DNA from: Shewanella sp. ANA-3
GTDB lineage: Bacteria; Pseudomonadota; Gammaproteobacteria; Enterobacterales; Shewanellaceae
Assembly (NCBI RefSeq): GCF_000203935.1
Contig: NC_008577.1
Location: 3,100,001 to 3,164,000 of the forward strand
Direction: 5' to 3'
Length of the DNA stretch: 64,000 nucleotides
Within the stretch, counting starts at the first letter, position 1. Each line of letters begins with the position of its first letter. Positions 1 through 8,509 of the stretch are shown piece by piece. The notes beneath the pieces were generated by a model. That model saw only the letters and a program-made list of their open reading frames with translations, was not told the origin of the DNA and did no database searches. Both the position numbers and the translations under genes were made by a program.

Positions 1-511
1 TCTATTAGGTGCTGTAGGTGGCTTTATGGCCATCCTTGGGGTCATCATTCTGCCTATTACGTCAGGCGACACCGCTTTCCGCTCTGCCCGTTTGATCTTG
101 GCTGAGTTCTTTAAAATGCCACAGGTTGCCCTACCAAAACGTTTAGTCTTGGCCATCCCATTGTTTGTGATTGGTGGTTTATTGACTCAAGTCGACTTCG
201 GCGTGATCTGGCGCTACTTCGGTGTGGCTAACCAAGCGACCGCAGTATTAATGCTCTGGACAGCCTCTGCTTACCTACTACGTCACAATAAACTGCACTG
301 GATCACCACTATTCCAGCGATGTTTATGACTACCGTGGTTATCACTTTCCTGCTCAATTCAGCAACCTTAGGCGCAGGTTTGCCTATGACCCTGTCGACC
401 ATCGCAGGAAGCATTTCAACCTTAGTTATCACTGCGTTATTGATTGTGAAAACCAAAGGTAAAGGCGAAGTCGATAGCGACAGCGACAGCGAATTACCCG
501 ATGAAGCTTAA
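1..511 (+). CDS. CstA-family carbon starvation/peptide or pyruvate transporter, C-terminal part
   Basis: This is the 3' end of a gene that begins before the window; the frame is open from base 2. CstA/BtsT proteins are inner-membrane importers of peptides or pyruvate induced in carbon starvation. The visible 169 residues contain the family-typical stretch TSGDTAFRSARLILAEF, followed by about four hydrophobic segments (around PLFVIGGLL, AVLMLWTASAYLL, PAMFMTTVVITFLL and STLVITALLIV). The tail is short, acidic and serine-rich. A strong hairpin terminator follows. The family is clear, but CstA and BtsT cannot be separated from the C-terminus alone. Confidence 0.88.
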   Translation, partial: LLGAVGGFMAILGVIILPITSGDTAFRSARLILAEFFKMPQVALPKRLVLAIPLFVIGGLLTQVDFGVIWRYFGVANQATAVLMLWTASAYLLRHNKLHWITTIPAMFMTTVVITFLLNSATLGAGLPMTLSTIAGSISTLVITALLIVKTKGKGEVDSDSDSELPDEA

Positions 512-551
512 TTTCGAGCAAAACCACTAGAAATATCGCGACTCAAATTGA

Positions 552-579
552 ACGGACACTCATCAGTGTCCGTTTTTTT
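552..579 (+). terminator. Rho-independent terminator of the cstA-like gene
   Basis: The arms ACGGACACT and AGTGTCCGT form a perfect 9-bp stem with a short loop, followed by a run of seven T. It lies about 40 bases after the stop codon. Confidence 0.9.
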
Positions 580-649
580 ATCCATCGCCTTAAGCCTAAG
601 CCCATAATGCTGGTATAATCCCGCCATTGTTCACGGCAGTTTATTCAAG

Positions 650-1018
650 ATGACTCAATCAAATAACCCATTACACGGCATCACACTCGAAGCCATAGTC
701 ACCCAACTGGTGGAACACTATGGTTGGGAAGAACTCGGCGCGCGCATCAAAATCCGTTGTTTTACCGAAGATCCGAGTATCAAATCGAGTCTGCGCTTTT
801 TAAGAAAAACCGACTGGGCGCGGGAAAAAGTGGAATATTTGTATTTAAAAACCAATAAACTACCACTGCCAGGCGCAAAATCATCTAACGCTCCGGCGAA
901 AGCAGCGGCCAAGAAGCCTGCAAAACCCGCACAAAAACCTGCTCAGACGAATGCAGCCGCATCGACAACTGCAACGGATGGCCAGATCAATAGCCATATC
1001 TGGGGCAAGCGCGACTAA
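650..1018 (+). CDS. VF530-family DNA-binding protein
   Basis: This 122-residue protein has a VF530 (DUF2132) domain at about residues 9-70, recognised by [19 protein letters not shown], by [16 protein letters not shown] and by [15 protein letters not shown]530 domains are small helical folds implicated in DNA binding. The C-terminal half is a low-complexity Ala/Lys/Pro tail, like a basic nucleic-acid-binding tail, ending in IWGKRD. The gene is monocistronic between two strong terminators. The family is recognised by pattern; the cellular role is unknown. Confidence 0.85.
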   Translation: MTQSNNPLHGITLEAIVTQLVEHYGWEELGARIKIRCFTEDPSIKSSLRFLRKTDWAREKVEYLYLKTNKLPLPGAKSSNAPAKAAAKKPAKPAQKPAQTNAAASTTATDGQINSHIWGKRD

Positions 1019-1062
1019 TTTCGCGAGAATATTCAAAAGCGCATTCACAAGAACAGACAAAA

Positions 1063-1105
1063 ATGCGCGGGATAATTCACTCGATTATCCCGCGCATTAT
1101 TTTTT
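1063..1105 (+). terminator. Bidirectional terminator between VF530 gene and PQQ-type dehydrogenase
   Basis: A perfect 14-bp stem (ATGCGCGGGATAAT / ATTATCCCGCGCAT) has a 7-base loop. It is followed by T-rich sequence on the + strand and preceded by A-rich sequence, which gives a T run on the - strand. It can stop both convergent genes. Confidence 0.9.
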
Positions 1106-1149
1106 AAGTGGTTTAACAGCCGGATTAACGTTTAAGCCTTAGCTATCGG

Positions 1150-2292
1150 CTACTTTGTCTGCGGATAAGTCACACGGTAAATCGCCCCCGCATAATCATC
1201 CGATACGAGTAAACTGCCATCGGCCAATTCGGCAAACGCCACTGGGCGACCGAAGGTTTGTTCATCCTGCATAAAGCCAGTTAAAAACGGGGTGTATTTC
1301 ACCACCTTGCCTTGCTCAATCGTTGCCACGGCCACTTTATAACCCGCTTTCTTAGTGCGATTCCACGAACCATGCTCGGCCACAAATAACTGCTGTTGAT
1401 AGTCGCTAGGGAACTGTTTACCCAAATAAAAATGAATGCCGAGCGGCGCAACATGCGCCCCTAGGGAGAGTGCCGGTGCAGTGTATTTGGCAGGATCTTT
1501 ACCTTGGCCAAACTCAGGGTCAAGAATCGTACCTGCATGCACATAAGGAAAGCCAAAATGTTCACCCAAGTAACTGACCTTATTGATTTCGCAGGGAGGA
1601 ATATCATCGCCCATCATGTCGCGGCCATTATCGCTAAACCAAAGGGTTTGAGTGCCAGGCTGAAAATCAAACCCGACGGAATTACGAACCCCTTGGGCAA
1701 TCGTCGTTAATTTTTTGGTCTCAAGATTAAGCGAGAAAATGCGCCCATAGCGTTCATTCTCCGCGCACACATTGCAGGGCACGCCCACCGGAATGATTAA
1801 CTCGCCTGTCGGTGAAACCCCTAACACTTTCCAGCCATGGTGGGTTTCACTTGGAAAGCCATCGAACACCACCTCAAATTTGGGTGAGTTTAAGTTGTTG
1901 TCTATATCCTTGAATCGAATGATGCGCTCGACTTCGGAGACATACAGATCGCCATCTTTGATGACCACACCTGAAGGTAGCTTAAGTCCTGAGGCAACTA
2001 GGATTTTCTCATCGGCAACGCCGTCCTGGTTACGGTCGATTAGGGCATAAACATTCCCCGCCTTCATCGAGCCCGCATAGACGATACCTTTATCGGATAC
2101 GGCAATTTCACGCGCATTTTCAACATCATCAGCAAAAAGAGTTACGTTAAAGCCTTCGGCAACCGTCAATTTATCTAAGATATTCTTGGCCATTGCCGGC
2201 GCAGAAATGCCACTCAAGACACTGAGTGATAAGAGAGAAACCGCCTTAAAACTGGCTGTCGTGAGTAGTGCGGCGCGTTTTTTATGATCCAT
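1150..2292 (-). CDS. Periplasmic PQQ-dependent sugar (sorbosone) dehydrogenase-like beta-propeller
   Basis: This is an exported protein of about 380 residues in the sorbosone/aldose-sugar dehydrogenase family, predicted to oxidise sugars or aldehydes with a quinone cofactor. Its signal peptide ends near APAMA-KN. The propeller carries family signatures: LWFSDNGRDMMGDDIPPCEIN in the middle and EHGSWNRTKKAGYKV further on. A Cys pair (GVPCNVCAEN) may form a disulphide. The open frame extends 13 codons upstream, but the ATG at 2292 has an AGGA ribosome site and directly precedes the signal peptide. The substrate cannot be read from sequence. Confidence 0.85.
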   Translation of the reverse strand: MDHKKRAALLTTASFKAVSLLSLSVLSGISAPAMAKNILDKLTVAEGFNVTLFADDVENAREIAVSDKGIVYAGSMKAGNVYALIDRNQDGVADEKILVASGLKLPSGVVIKDGDLYVSEVERIIRFKDIDNNLNSPKFEVVFDGFPSETHHGWKVLGVSPTGELIIPVGVPCNVCAENERYGRIFSLNLETKKLTTIAQGVRNSVGFDFQPGTQTLWFSDNGRDMMGDDIPPCEINKVSYLGEHFGFPYVHAGTILDPEFGQGKDPAKYTAPALSLGAHVAPLGIHFYLGKQFPSDYQQQLFVAEHGSWNRTKKAGYKVAVATIEQGKVVKYTPFLTGFMQDEQTFGRPVAFAELADGSLLVSDDYAGAIYRVTYPQTK

Positions 2293-2603
2293 TGACTCGC
2301 ATCCTAGTAGGGTAAAATTATTGTCGTACAATTAATTGGCCTACGTTACCTTAGATATACCGTATTACCAAATCCCCTGATTTAGCATGTCAATCCGACT
2401 TGGAAGTTTCCTTAACAAATAACTCACTGCCAATTTGCCCTTTCTCAATCCCACATATCGCGTCCTTTGCAAAATAAGGATGAAAATCTGCTTGAGTTTT
2501 TTATCCATCAGCCGATAGCTCGATAAAGCACACTTGTCACTCACATTGGTTACGCTATTGAACATAGTTGAGCGACCACATTGAAGTATTAAAGGAATCT
2601 ATC

Positions 2604-3050
2604 GTGAACATTAATGGATTAAATACTACTGCAAACAGCGGCGCCTTTAAGTCAGTGTCCAGTGCCTATATCACCACCACGCCTTCATCCAACGGCTCAA
2701 CAGAGACCATAGACTCGTCACCTCAAGAAACGGTCAATATCTCCAATGCGGGAAGACAAGCCCTCGCCACTGAAGTAGGTTCAGCTTTAAGGGGGCAAGC
2801 AGCAGAAAAATTGCAGCAAACGGAAACAACTGATACCGAAGAGCCCACATCGATTATTGATGAGCAAATTAAACGCATAAAGGAACAAATCAAAGCCTTG
2901 CAGGAAATGCTCACGAAACTCGAAGGAGATGATTCTGAAGCTGCGGCTCAACAACGTAAGCTATTGCAGGAGCAAATTATGCAACTCGGTAATCAAATTG
3001 CCGTGTTAATGGATAAGAAAATGCGGGATGCGCAAAAATCTGCAGGCTAA
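2604..3050 (+). CDS. FlxA-like coiled-coil protein
   Basis: This small protein of about 148 residues has a Ser/Thr-rich N-terminal half. The C-terminal half (from IIDEQIKRIKEQIKALQEML) is heptad-like and Gln/Lys/Glu-rich, as in the FlxA-like family. FlxA in E. coli is controlled with flagellar genes, but its role is unclear. I chose the GTG at 2604 because AAAGGA lies 7 bases upstream; the frame also has a TTG at 2568 without such a site. No flagellar genes are visible nearby. The start of about residue 1, VNINGLNTT, resembles other FlxA-like proteins. Confidence 0.65.
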   Translation: MNINGLNTTANSGAFKSVSSAYITTTPSSNGSTETIDSSPQETVNISNAGRQALATEVGSALRGQAAEKLQQTETTDTEEPTSIIDEQIKRIKEQIKALQEMLTKLEGDDSEAAAQQRKLLQEQIMQLGNQIAVLMDKKMRDAQKSAG

Positions 3051-3114
3051 GACTTAGCGCCAATCTGCGTTAGTCTTTGTATATCAACACGTCATGAGCT
3101 TGGGTTGAAACAGA

Positions 3115-4050
3115 TTAAATAGGAAAACTAAATAATAAACGCCAGATATTTAATCCGTCGCCAGTGCGATAACTGATCCCAATTCTATCTATGCCGAGGA
3201 GATCGCCACCCAAAGGCTTAGCAAAGGCGAGTGTAGCGCCAAACTCGTAGCTGCCGGAGACTATGGTTTCATCTTCAGCATTTTGGCTAAAGTCCAGCTC
3301 GTTGAAATACCAATAACCGACTGCAAAAACTCTCGGCTGCATCTGAATATTCAACCATTGCCAGCGGGGTGAAAGGCCAATATCGACTCCGGTTTGCAAT
3401 ACCGCAAATTGGTCGGTTAATTTTCCTACCCGCTCACTGTAGCCCGCAAACCTTAGCCTAGATACCCAAACGCTGTCTTCACCCGCTAGGCTGAAATCAT
3501 ACAGGCTACTCACGCCCGAGGCTAAAATCGCCACGTTCGCATCGGTATCGAAATTCGTCCCAAACCCCACATCCAGATAGGCTTCCATCCGCGTATTTGC
3601 CGTTGCCTGCCAGTGGTGTTCGATGCCTGGCGTCATCGTCATAGTGCCGACCGAGGAAGGCAATTCACCATCGGTAATATCTTTGGCTAAGTAGTCAAAA
3701 AAACCGAAGGACAAGGGTAAACGCAGCCAGGTTTGACTACTTTCGTCCTTTAAGAAATCAAAGCTTAAGGGAATGCTCACCACAGTGGCATTTTGATCGG
3801 CAGCCCGATACACACCCGTGCCAAGATAACTGCCAAAGGCATAAACAGAGTTGGGATTATTTTGCCCATCAATCGGTGATTCGGGGCTCATTTGAGCAAA
3901 CGACTGAGATAGCTGCGCAGCCTGCGGTTGGGTGTGGCTTACAATGGGAGCGGTCGACGCCAACAGTGGGAAGACGCACCCCATTGATAGCGCCGAACAG
4001 CAAAAGCATTTAACGAGTAACCGGCTAAAAATGGTCTTCAATTTATGCAA
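3115..4050 (-). CDS. Predicted outer-membrane beta-barrel protein
   Basis: This 311-residue protein has a basic, hydrophobic N-terminal signal (to about residue 32, ending near LLAS). It then shows alternating amphipathic strands typical of a beta-barrel, such as WLRLPLSFGFFDYL, TRMEAYLDVGFGTNF and WQWLNIQMQPRVFAVGYWYF. It ends in a strand, IWRLLFSFPI. The spacing resembles the solitary autotransporter-like barrel family of Shewanella and Vibrio, but that is a weak assignment from memory. No partner gene is apparent, and its function is unknown. Confidence 0.6.
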   Translation of the reverse strand: MHKLKTIFSRLLVKCFCCSALSMGCVFPLLASTAPIVSHTQPQAAQLSQSFAQMSPESPIDGQNNPNSVYAFGSYLGTGVYRAADQNATVVSIPLSFDFLKDESSQTWLRLPLSFGFFDYLAKDITDGELPSSVGTMTMTPGIEHHWQATANTRMEAYLDVGFGTNFDTDANVAILASGVSSLYDFSLAGEDSVWVSRLRFAGYSERVGKLTDQFAVLQTGVDIGLSPRWQWLNIQMQPRVFAVGYWYFNELDFSQNAEDETIVSGSYEFGATLAFAKPLGGDLLGIDRIGISYRTGDGLNIWRLLFSFPI

Positions 4051-4098
4051 ACAGATCCTGATTTGCTAAGCCTAATCGGTTATCGCTTTGGTTAAAGA

Positions 4099-4710
4099 TT
4101 ACTCTTCATCCGTAAAATGATACTCAGACATCATATGGCCAAGTTCGGTGGATTTGGTCTTTAAGTAAGCTTCATTGTAGCGGTTTTTACCGACTTGCAG
4201 GGGAACACGCTCAACCACTTCGATGCCGATTTCTTTCATCGCTTTGACTTTGCGAGGGTTATTGGTCATTAAGCGTACATGCTTCACGCCAATTTGTTCA
4301 AGCATAGGTTGGATCATATCGTATTTACGCATGTCCGCCGGGAAACCTAATTGCTCATTCGCCTCAACCGTATTGGCGCCTTTATCCTGCAATTCATAGG
4401 CGCGGATCTTATTGAGTAGACCGATACCGCGGCCTTCCTGACGCAAATATAAGATAAATCCACTGCCAGTTTCGGCAATGTTTTGCATCGCAGTTTGCAG
4501 CTGGAAGCCACAGTCACAGCGTAAGCTAAACAAGGCATCGCCCGTAAGACACTCAGAGTGAATACGGCCTAATACGGGGGCATCGCTACTTAGGGTGCCA
4601 AACGTGAGGGCAACATGCTCTTTACTGGTTTCGGTATCTTCAAAACCGTGCATGGCAAAAACGCCCCAGGGAGTGGGTAATTTTGACGTCGCGACATATT
4701 TTATCGACAT
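4099..4710 (-). CDS. ribA: GTP cyclohydrolase II
   Basis: RibA converts GTP to 2,5-diamino-6-ribosylamino-4(3H)-pyrimidinone 5'-phosphate, the first step of riboflavin synthesis, in the cytoplasm. The three zinc-binding cysteines sit at residues 54, 65 and 67 ([18 protein letters not shown]), the same positions as in E. coli RibA. The motif RQEGRGIGL and the C-terminal TNNPRKVKA complete the GTP site. At 203 residues it is the stand-alone form, not a RibBA fusion. I saw no FMN riboswitch in the 260 bases upstream. Confidence 0.95.
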   Translation of the reverse strand: MSIKYVATSKLPTPWGVFAMHGFEDTETSKEHVALTFGTLSSDAPVLGRIHSECLTGDALFSLRCDCGFQLQTAMQNIAETGSGFILYLRQEGRGIGLLNKIRAYELQDKGANTVEANEQLGFPADMRKYDMIQPMLEQIGVKHVRLMTNNPRKVKAMKEIGIEVVERVPLQVGKNRYNEAYLKTKSTELGHMMSEYHFTDEE

Positions 4711-4917
4711 GACTTAACCTTAACGACTACTCTCATTCCATGAGACGGAAGGAACATCCATAAACAAAACGATGATTGGGCTCTTCGCCTACTGAGCGCC
4801 TATTCTAAAGCGTTTTCCATAATCACGAAATACTTTAGTAATTTAATCAACTATAAATCGAAACCTGCGGCGCTATCACGGGTATAGCTCAATCCGTCGA
4901 ACAACCATTCAAGGCGC

Positions 4918-4946
4918 TGCAAAATAAGTATGTGCCTTATTTTGCA
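4918..4946 (-). repeat. Perfect AT-rich inverted repeat downstream of yibL
   Basis: The 11-bp arms TGCAAAATAAG and CTTATTTTGCA are separated by a 7-base loop, 28 bases after the yibL stop codon. It could serve as a weak terminator, though the stem is AT-rich and no T run follows. Confidence 0.5.
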
Positions 4947-4973
4947 ACTCAATGAATAACTTGCCAATAAAAC

Positions 4974-5333
4974 TTAAAACTTAGCTGGAGCAAAACCCGT
5001 GACTTCGGTTAAGCCCATTTCGCGTCCTAATGCCGTCATAGGATGCACAACCACTAGGCCCTTGACTGACTTTTTCAGTTGACCCATGTCGGCTTGCTCA
5101 GCTTTGGTGAGGGCACGGTGGAATGGCAAGTGTTGAATATCTGTACCTTGCTTTTGTAAAAGGCGCGACTGCTGCGTTTTTACACTATTGATTTGCTTAG
5201 TGACCGCCGCAATCTCGCGTTTAAATTGCGCCACAATAACGGCATCGCCACGTTGCTCTGCTGCCGCCAGTTTACGACGAAACTTATCTAACTTATCGTT
5301 AAGCTGCTGCAGTTCTTGCTTTAAATTCATCAT
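4974..5333 (-). CDS. yibL: YibL-family ribosome-associated protein
   Basis: This 119-residue protein matches E. coli YibL, reported to associate with ribosomal particles, almost end to end. The N-terminal half is a charged coiled coil (LQQLNDKLDKFRRKLAAAEQ). The C-terminal half holds the highly conserved FHRALTKAEQADMGQLKKS and GLVVVHPMTALGREMGL. The gene stands alone between ribA and nrdG. Its molecular role is not established in the family. Confidence 0.9.
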   Translation of the reverse strand: MMNLKQELQQLNDKLDKFRRKLAAAEQRGDAVIVAQFKREIAAVTKQINSVKTQQSRLLQKQGTDIQHLPFHRALTKAEQADMGQLKKSVKGLVVVHPMTALGREMGLTEVTGFAPAKF

Positions 5334-5455
5334 GTTACCTTAAATTACTTAAGTGAATCCCAGTCGATATTTGCACTATTTTGAGCCTGAATGTCTGGGT
5401 CACTGTGTCAAGGTGTGGGATTATAACAGCAAGTTAGCGATCCTCGTTACCGCTT

Positions 5456-5917
5456 TTATAAGAAACGGATCACCTGATTGCTGCTGCCACGGTATGGCAA
5501 ACTCGGATCGGCAAGGCTCTGTTCGAATTTACCATCCACCAGCACGTCCACATATTCCAGTACCGCCCGCTGCTTATCCGTTAGCGCATCCCAGGTATAA
5601 CCCGTCCACAGCCAAATATCTTTACCCGGACATTCGGTTTTCACCCGCTTCACTAACGCGAGCATTCCCTCAAGGTTGGCGGGTAAAAGTGGATCGCCCC
5701 CAGAGAGTGACAAGCCGCGGCGCACAATGCGCTCATCCTGCAGATCGGCGATAAGCGTATCTTCCATCGCCTTATCAAATAAATGGCCTGAGCGCACATC
5801 CCAAGTACTTTGATTATAGCAACCTCGGCATTGGTGCTCACAACCGGACACAAATAGGGTGACCCGAGTACCGGGGCCGTTCACCACGTCAACGGGATAA
5901 TATTGGTGATAGTTCAT
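5456..5917 (-). CDS. nrdG: Anaerobic ribonucleotide reductase activating protein (radical SAM)
   Basis: NrdG uses S-adenosylmethionine and a [4Fe-4S] cluster to create the glycyl radical on NrdD. The cluster motif CxxxCxxC is at residues 26, 30 and 33 (SGCEHQCRGCYNQS). The SAM-binding SLSGGDPL and a C-terminal DPSLPYRGSSNQV follow. The frame extends to a TTG at 5941, but the ATG at 5917 gives the canonical N-terminus MNYHQYYPVD and a length (153 residues) matching E. coli. It lies about 105 bases downstream of nrdD on the same strand and is presumably co-transcribed. Confidence 0.95.
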   Translation of the reverse strand: MNYHQYYPVDVVNGPGTRVTLFVSGCEHQCRGCYNQSTWDVRSGHLFDKAMEDTLIADLQDERIVRRGLSLSGGDPLLPANLEGMLALVKRVKTECPGKDIWLWTGYTWDALTDKQRAVLEYVDVLVDGKFEQSLADPSLPYRGSSNQVIRFL

Positions 5918-6022
5918 TGCTGCGTCCGCGCTAAAGCCCAATATGGTTAGGGGCTAAAGATCAAAGCACAGTCGCCACCAGTGCGACTGTGCCAGTGTAA
6001 CAAAACAAACAAGGCAAAAGTG

Positions 6023-8140
6023 TTACAAGTGTTTGATCCTGCGTTTCACTTCTTCTTGCTTGCCATGGTTGAATGGTCTGGCATCGGGGCTACCTAAGTA
6101 ACCGCATACCCGACGCGTCACAGATACCCTGCTTGGCTCATGGTTGCCACATTTAGGACAAGTAAAGCCTTTACTGGTACAACTAAACTCACCGGTAAAA
6201 CCGCAGTCGTAGCATTCATCAATCGGCGTGTTAGTGCCGTAGTAAGGCACGCGGCTATAGCTGTAATCCCACACATTTTCGAGCGCTTCAATGTTGTGCT
6301 GCATATTGGGGTATTCGCCGTAGCAAATAAATCCGCCATTGGCGATCGCAGGATAGGGTTGCTCAAAATCAATTTTATCGTAAGGATTCACCCGCTTTTC
6401 CACATCCAAGTGGAAGCTATTGGTGTAATAACCCTTATCAGTTACGCCTGCAACCACGCCGAATTGGCGCGCATCGAGTTTGCAGAAACGGCTGCAGAGG
6501 CTCTCACTCGGGGTGCTATAAAGGCTAAACCCATAACCGGTTTCGGCCTTCCATGCATCGGTAGCCGCTTTAAGGTGCGCGACAATCGCCACCGCTTTTT
6601 CTCTAAGCTTGGCATCATCAAATACATGGGTTTCAGTGCCATAGAGCGCATTGATGGTTTCATGCAAACCGATATAGCCTAATGAAATCGATGCCCGACC
6701 ATTTTTAAAGATTTGGGCGATATCATCATCGGCGCGCAGGCGCACACCGCAGGCGCCTTCCATATACAGAATCGGCGCAACTCTAGCTTTAACGCCATTT
6801 AAGCGTTCGATGCGGGTGTCTAATGCGCGGCGGGCAAGCAGTAAACGCTCATCTAAAATGCGATAGAATTCAGCTTCATTGCCATTGGCCTCGAGGGCTA
6901 CACGGGGCAAGTTTAAGCTCACCACCCCAAGGTTATTGCGCCCTTCATGGACCAGTTCGCCATTTTCTTTATAGGAGCCTAAAAAGCTACGACAGCCCAT
7001 AGGGGTTTTAAATGAACCCGTGACCTTTTCCACTTGCTCGTAGTTCAAAATATCTGGATACATGCGCATGCTGGCGCATTTTAGGGCCATTTGTTTGACA
7101 TCGTAGTTGCAATCACCAGCCTTGTGGTTAATGCCATCACGAATCGCAAACACTAACTTAGGGAACACAGCAGTCTTACGATTTTTACCTAGGCCCGTCA
7201 TACGCACTTTCAGCATGGATTGCTGAATTAAACGCGACTCCCACGAGGTACCAAGACCAAAACCAAAGGTCACAAAGGGCGTTTGCCCATTGGCGGTATG
7301 TAAGGTATTCACTTCATATTCAAGGGATTGAAAAGCATCATGGCATTCTTTTTCGGTGAGCGCCGTCGCATAGGCCTTGGCATCTTTAATCTGCCAGTTG
7401 AGCGCCACTTGATAGTGTTTGTCATAGCTCTTCGCCACAAATGGCGCGAGCACTTCATCGATACGGTTAATCGTGGTGCCGCCATAAATATGGCTCGCCA
7501 CTTGGGCAATGATCTGCGCTGTTACCGCCGTAGCGGTGGAGATGGATTTTGGGGTTTCAATTTCGGCGTTGCCCATCTTAAAACCGTGGGTCAACATGCC
7601 CGCCAAATCAATCAACATGCAGTTAAACATCGGGAAAAACGGCGAATAATCGAGATCGTGGTAATGGATTTCACCAAGTTCATGGGCGGCCACCACATCC
7701 TTAGGCAGAATATGGCTCTTGGCGTAATGCTTCGCGACGATACCCGCGAGTAAATCCCGTTGGGTTGGGATCACTTTAGAGTCTTTATTGGCGTTTTCAT
7801 TTAACAGCGCGGCATTGCTCTGCTCGACTAAACCACGGATTTCGAGATTGAGCTTACTGGTCGCATCGCGGCAAATATCTCTGTCATGGCGATACTCGAT
7901 ATAGACACGCGCCAAGGACTTGTAAGGCCCTTCCATCAGTAGGTTTTCAACTGCGTCCTGTAAATGGTGGATCTCGACTTCTGCCAGATTGGCCACTCGC
8001 TCCCTCACACAAGCGGCAACCGTCGCGGCATAGTCTGCATCCTCTATCCCAACCGAGTTTGCAGCCGCTATCACTGCATCTCTTATCCTTGTTTCATCAA
8101 AAGGTGTGCGGCAACCATCCCGCTTGATCACGACTGGCAT
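6023..8140 (-). CDS. nrdD: Anaerobic (class III) ribonucleoside-triphosphate reductase
   Basis: NrdD reduces ribonucleoside triphosphates to deoxy forms in the absence of oxygen. The N-terminus (VVIKRDGCRTPFDETRIRDAV) is an ATP-cone allosteric domain. Near the C-terminus a zinc site (CYDCGFTGEFSC...CPKC) precedes the glycyl-radical motif RVCGYLG, with the radical glycine at about residue 680 of 705. Upstream lie tandem NrdR boxes and an FNR/EtrA-type site, fitting nucleotide-pool and oxygen control. With nrdG it forms an anaerobic dNTP module. Confidence 0.97.
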   Translation of the reverse strand: MPVVIKRDGCRTPFDETRIRDAVIAAANSVGIEDADYAATVAACVRERVANLAEVEIHHLQDAVENLLMEGPYKSLARVYIEYRHDRDICRDATSKLNLEIRGLVEQSNAALLNENANKDSKVIPTQRDLLAGIVAKHYAKSHILPKDVVAAHELGEIHYHDLDYSPFFPMFNCMLIDLAGMLTHGFKMGNAEIETPKSISTATAVTAQIIAQVASHIYGGTTINRIDEVLAPFVAKSYDKHYQVALNWQIKDAKAYATALTEKECHDAFQSLEYEVNTLHTANGQTPFVTFGFGLGTSWESRLIQQSMLKVRMTGLGKNRKTAVFPKLVFAIRDGINHKAGDCNYDVKQMALKCASMRMYPDILNYEQVEKVTGSFKTPMGCRSFLGSYKENGELVHEGRNNLGVVSLNLPRVALEANGNEAEFYRILDERLLLARRALDTRIERLNGVKARVAPILYMEGACGVRLRADDDIAQIFKNGRASISLGYIGLHETINALYGTETHVFDDAKLREKAVAIVAHLKAATDAWKAETGYGFSLYSTPSESLCSRFCKLDARQFGVVAGVTDKGYYTNSFHLDVEKRVNPYDKIDFEQPYPAIANGGFICYGEYPNMQHNIEALENVWDYSYSRVPYYGTNTPIDECYDCGFTGEFSCTSKGFTCPKCGNHEPSRVSVTRRVCGYLGSPDARPFNHGKQEEVKRRIKHL

Positions 8141-8172
8141 TGTTCAGTTCCTCTCCATTCCGATTAAAATTA

Positions 8173-8218
8173 ACACTACATATAGTGCTTAGATAGTCAA
8201 AAAACACAATATCTAGGC
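8173..8218 (-). promoter_or_regulatory. Tandem NrdR boxes upstream of nrdDG
   Basis: Two 15-bp elements, ACACTACATATAGTG at 8173-8187 and ACACAATATCTAGGC at 8204-8218, resemble the NrdR consensus ACACWATATATWGTG. Their starts are 31 bp apart, about three helical turns, which is the usual spacing for paired NrdR boxes. They lie 33-78 bases upstream of the nrdD start. The first is a near-perfect palindrome; the second is degenerate in its right half. Confidence 0.85.
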
Positions 8219-8247
8219 AATTAGGCGGCATTAACACCTAAAATTCC

Positions 8248-8261
8248 ATGATCCAGATCAT
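8248..8261 (-). promoter_or_regulatory. FNR/EtrA-type binding site upstream of nrdDG
   Basis: The palindrome ATGATCCAGATCAT has TGAT and ATCA half-sites with a 4-base spacer. It matches TTGATNNNNATCAA except at the outermost bases. CRP sites use a 6-base spacer, so an FNR-type anaerobic regulator is favoured. It lies about 110 bases upstream of nrdD, behind the NrdR boxes. Confidence 0.65.
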
Positions 8262-8408
8262 GATTTATCGGATGGATAAAAAGAACAAAGAAGAACTGTA
8301 GCCAAGCCCAATGATCTCAGTTTTAAGCCTTGACCTTAGCCATAAAGCAGGATAGCGGACGCTAAAAATACCCGCTAATCACGACAAAGGACCTTGGCCC
8401 TAAAGCCA

Positions 8409-8469
8409 AAGTCCTTGTAATAAAAAATCCTTAGAATTAAAAGTCCTTGGAATAAAAGGAGTCCTTAGC
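8409..8469. repeat. Short degenerate direct repeats after the 8.5-kb gene
   Basis: Four imperfect copies of a unit like AGTCCTTGGAATAAAA follow one another (around 8409, 8427, 8441 and 8459). The first copy also forms the right arm of an imperfect hairpin (AAGGACCTTGGC / GCCAAAGTCCTT, about 8385-8415). It may act as terminator for the leftward gene ending at 8510. The rest of the 8141-8509 gap holds the nrdD control sites and nothing else that I recognise. Confidence 0.5.
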
Positions 8470-8509
8470 TCGGCGTTTGCCCTTAGCCAAGGTTTGCATT
8501 CAGACAGGG

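Noticed and set aside
2365-2565. Leftward 66-codon frame between the PQQ-type gene and the FlxA-like gene
   Set aside because: No ribosome site, no family pattern, and a composition typical of AT-rich intergenic sequence.
4711-4973. FMN riboswitch before ribA
   Set aside because: No conserved FMN-element core (AGGGGRC-type blocks) was found on the - strand.
5353-5754. Rightward 133-codon frame over nrdG
   Set aside because: It is antisense to the coding region of nrdG, whose motifs are intact.
6140-6682. Rightward 180-codon frame inside nrdD
   Set aside because: It is a shadow frame opposite the well-conserved nrdD reading frame.
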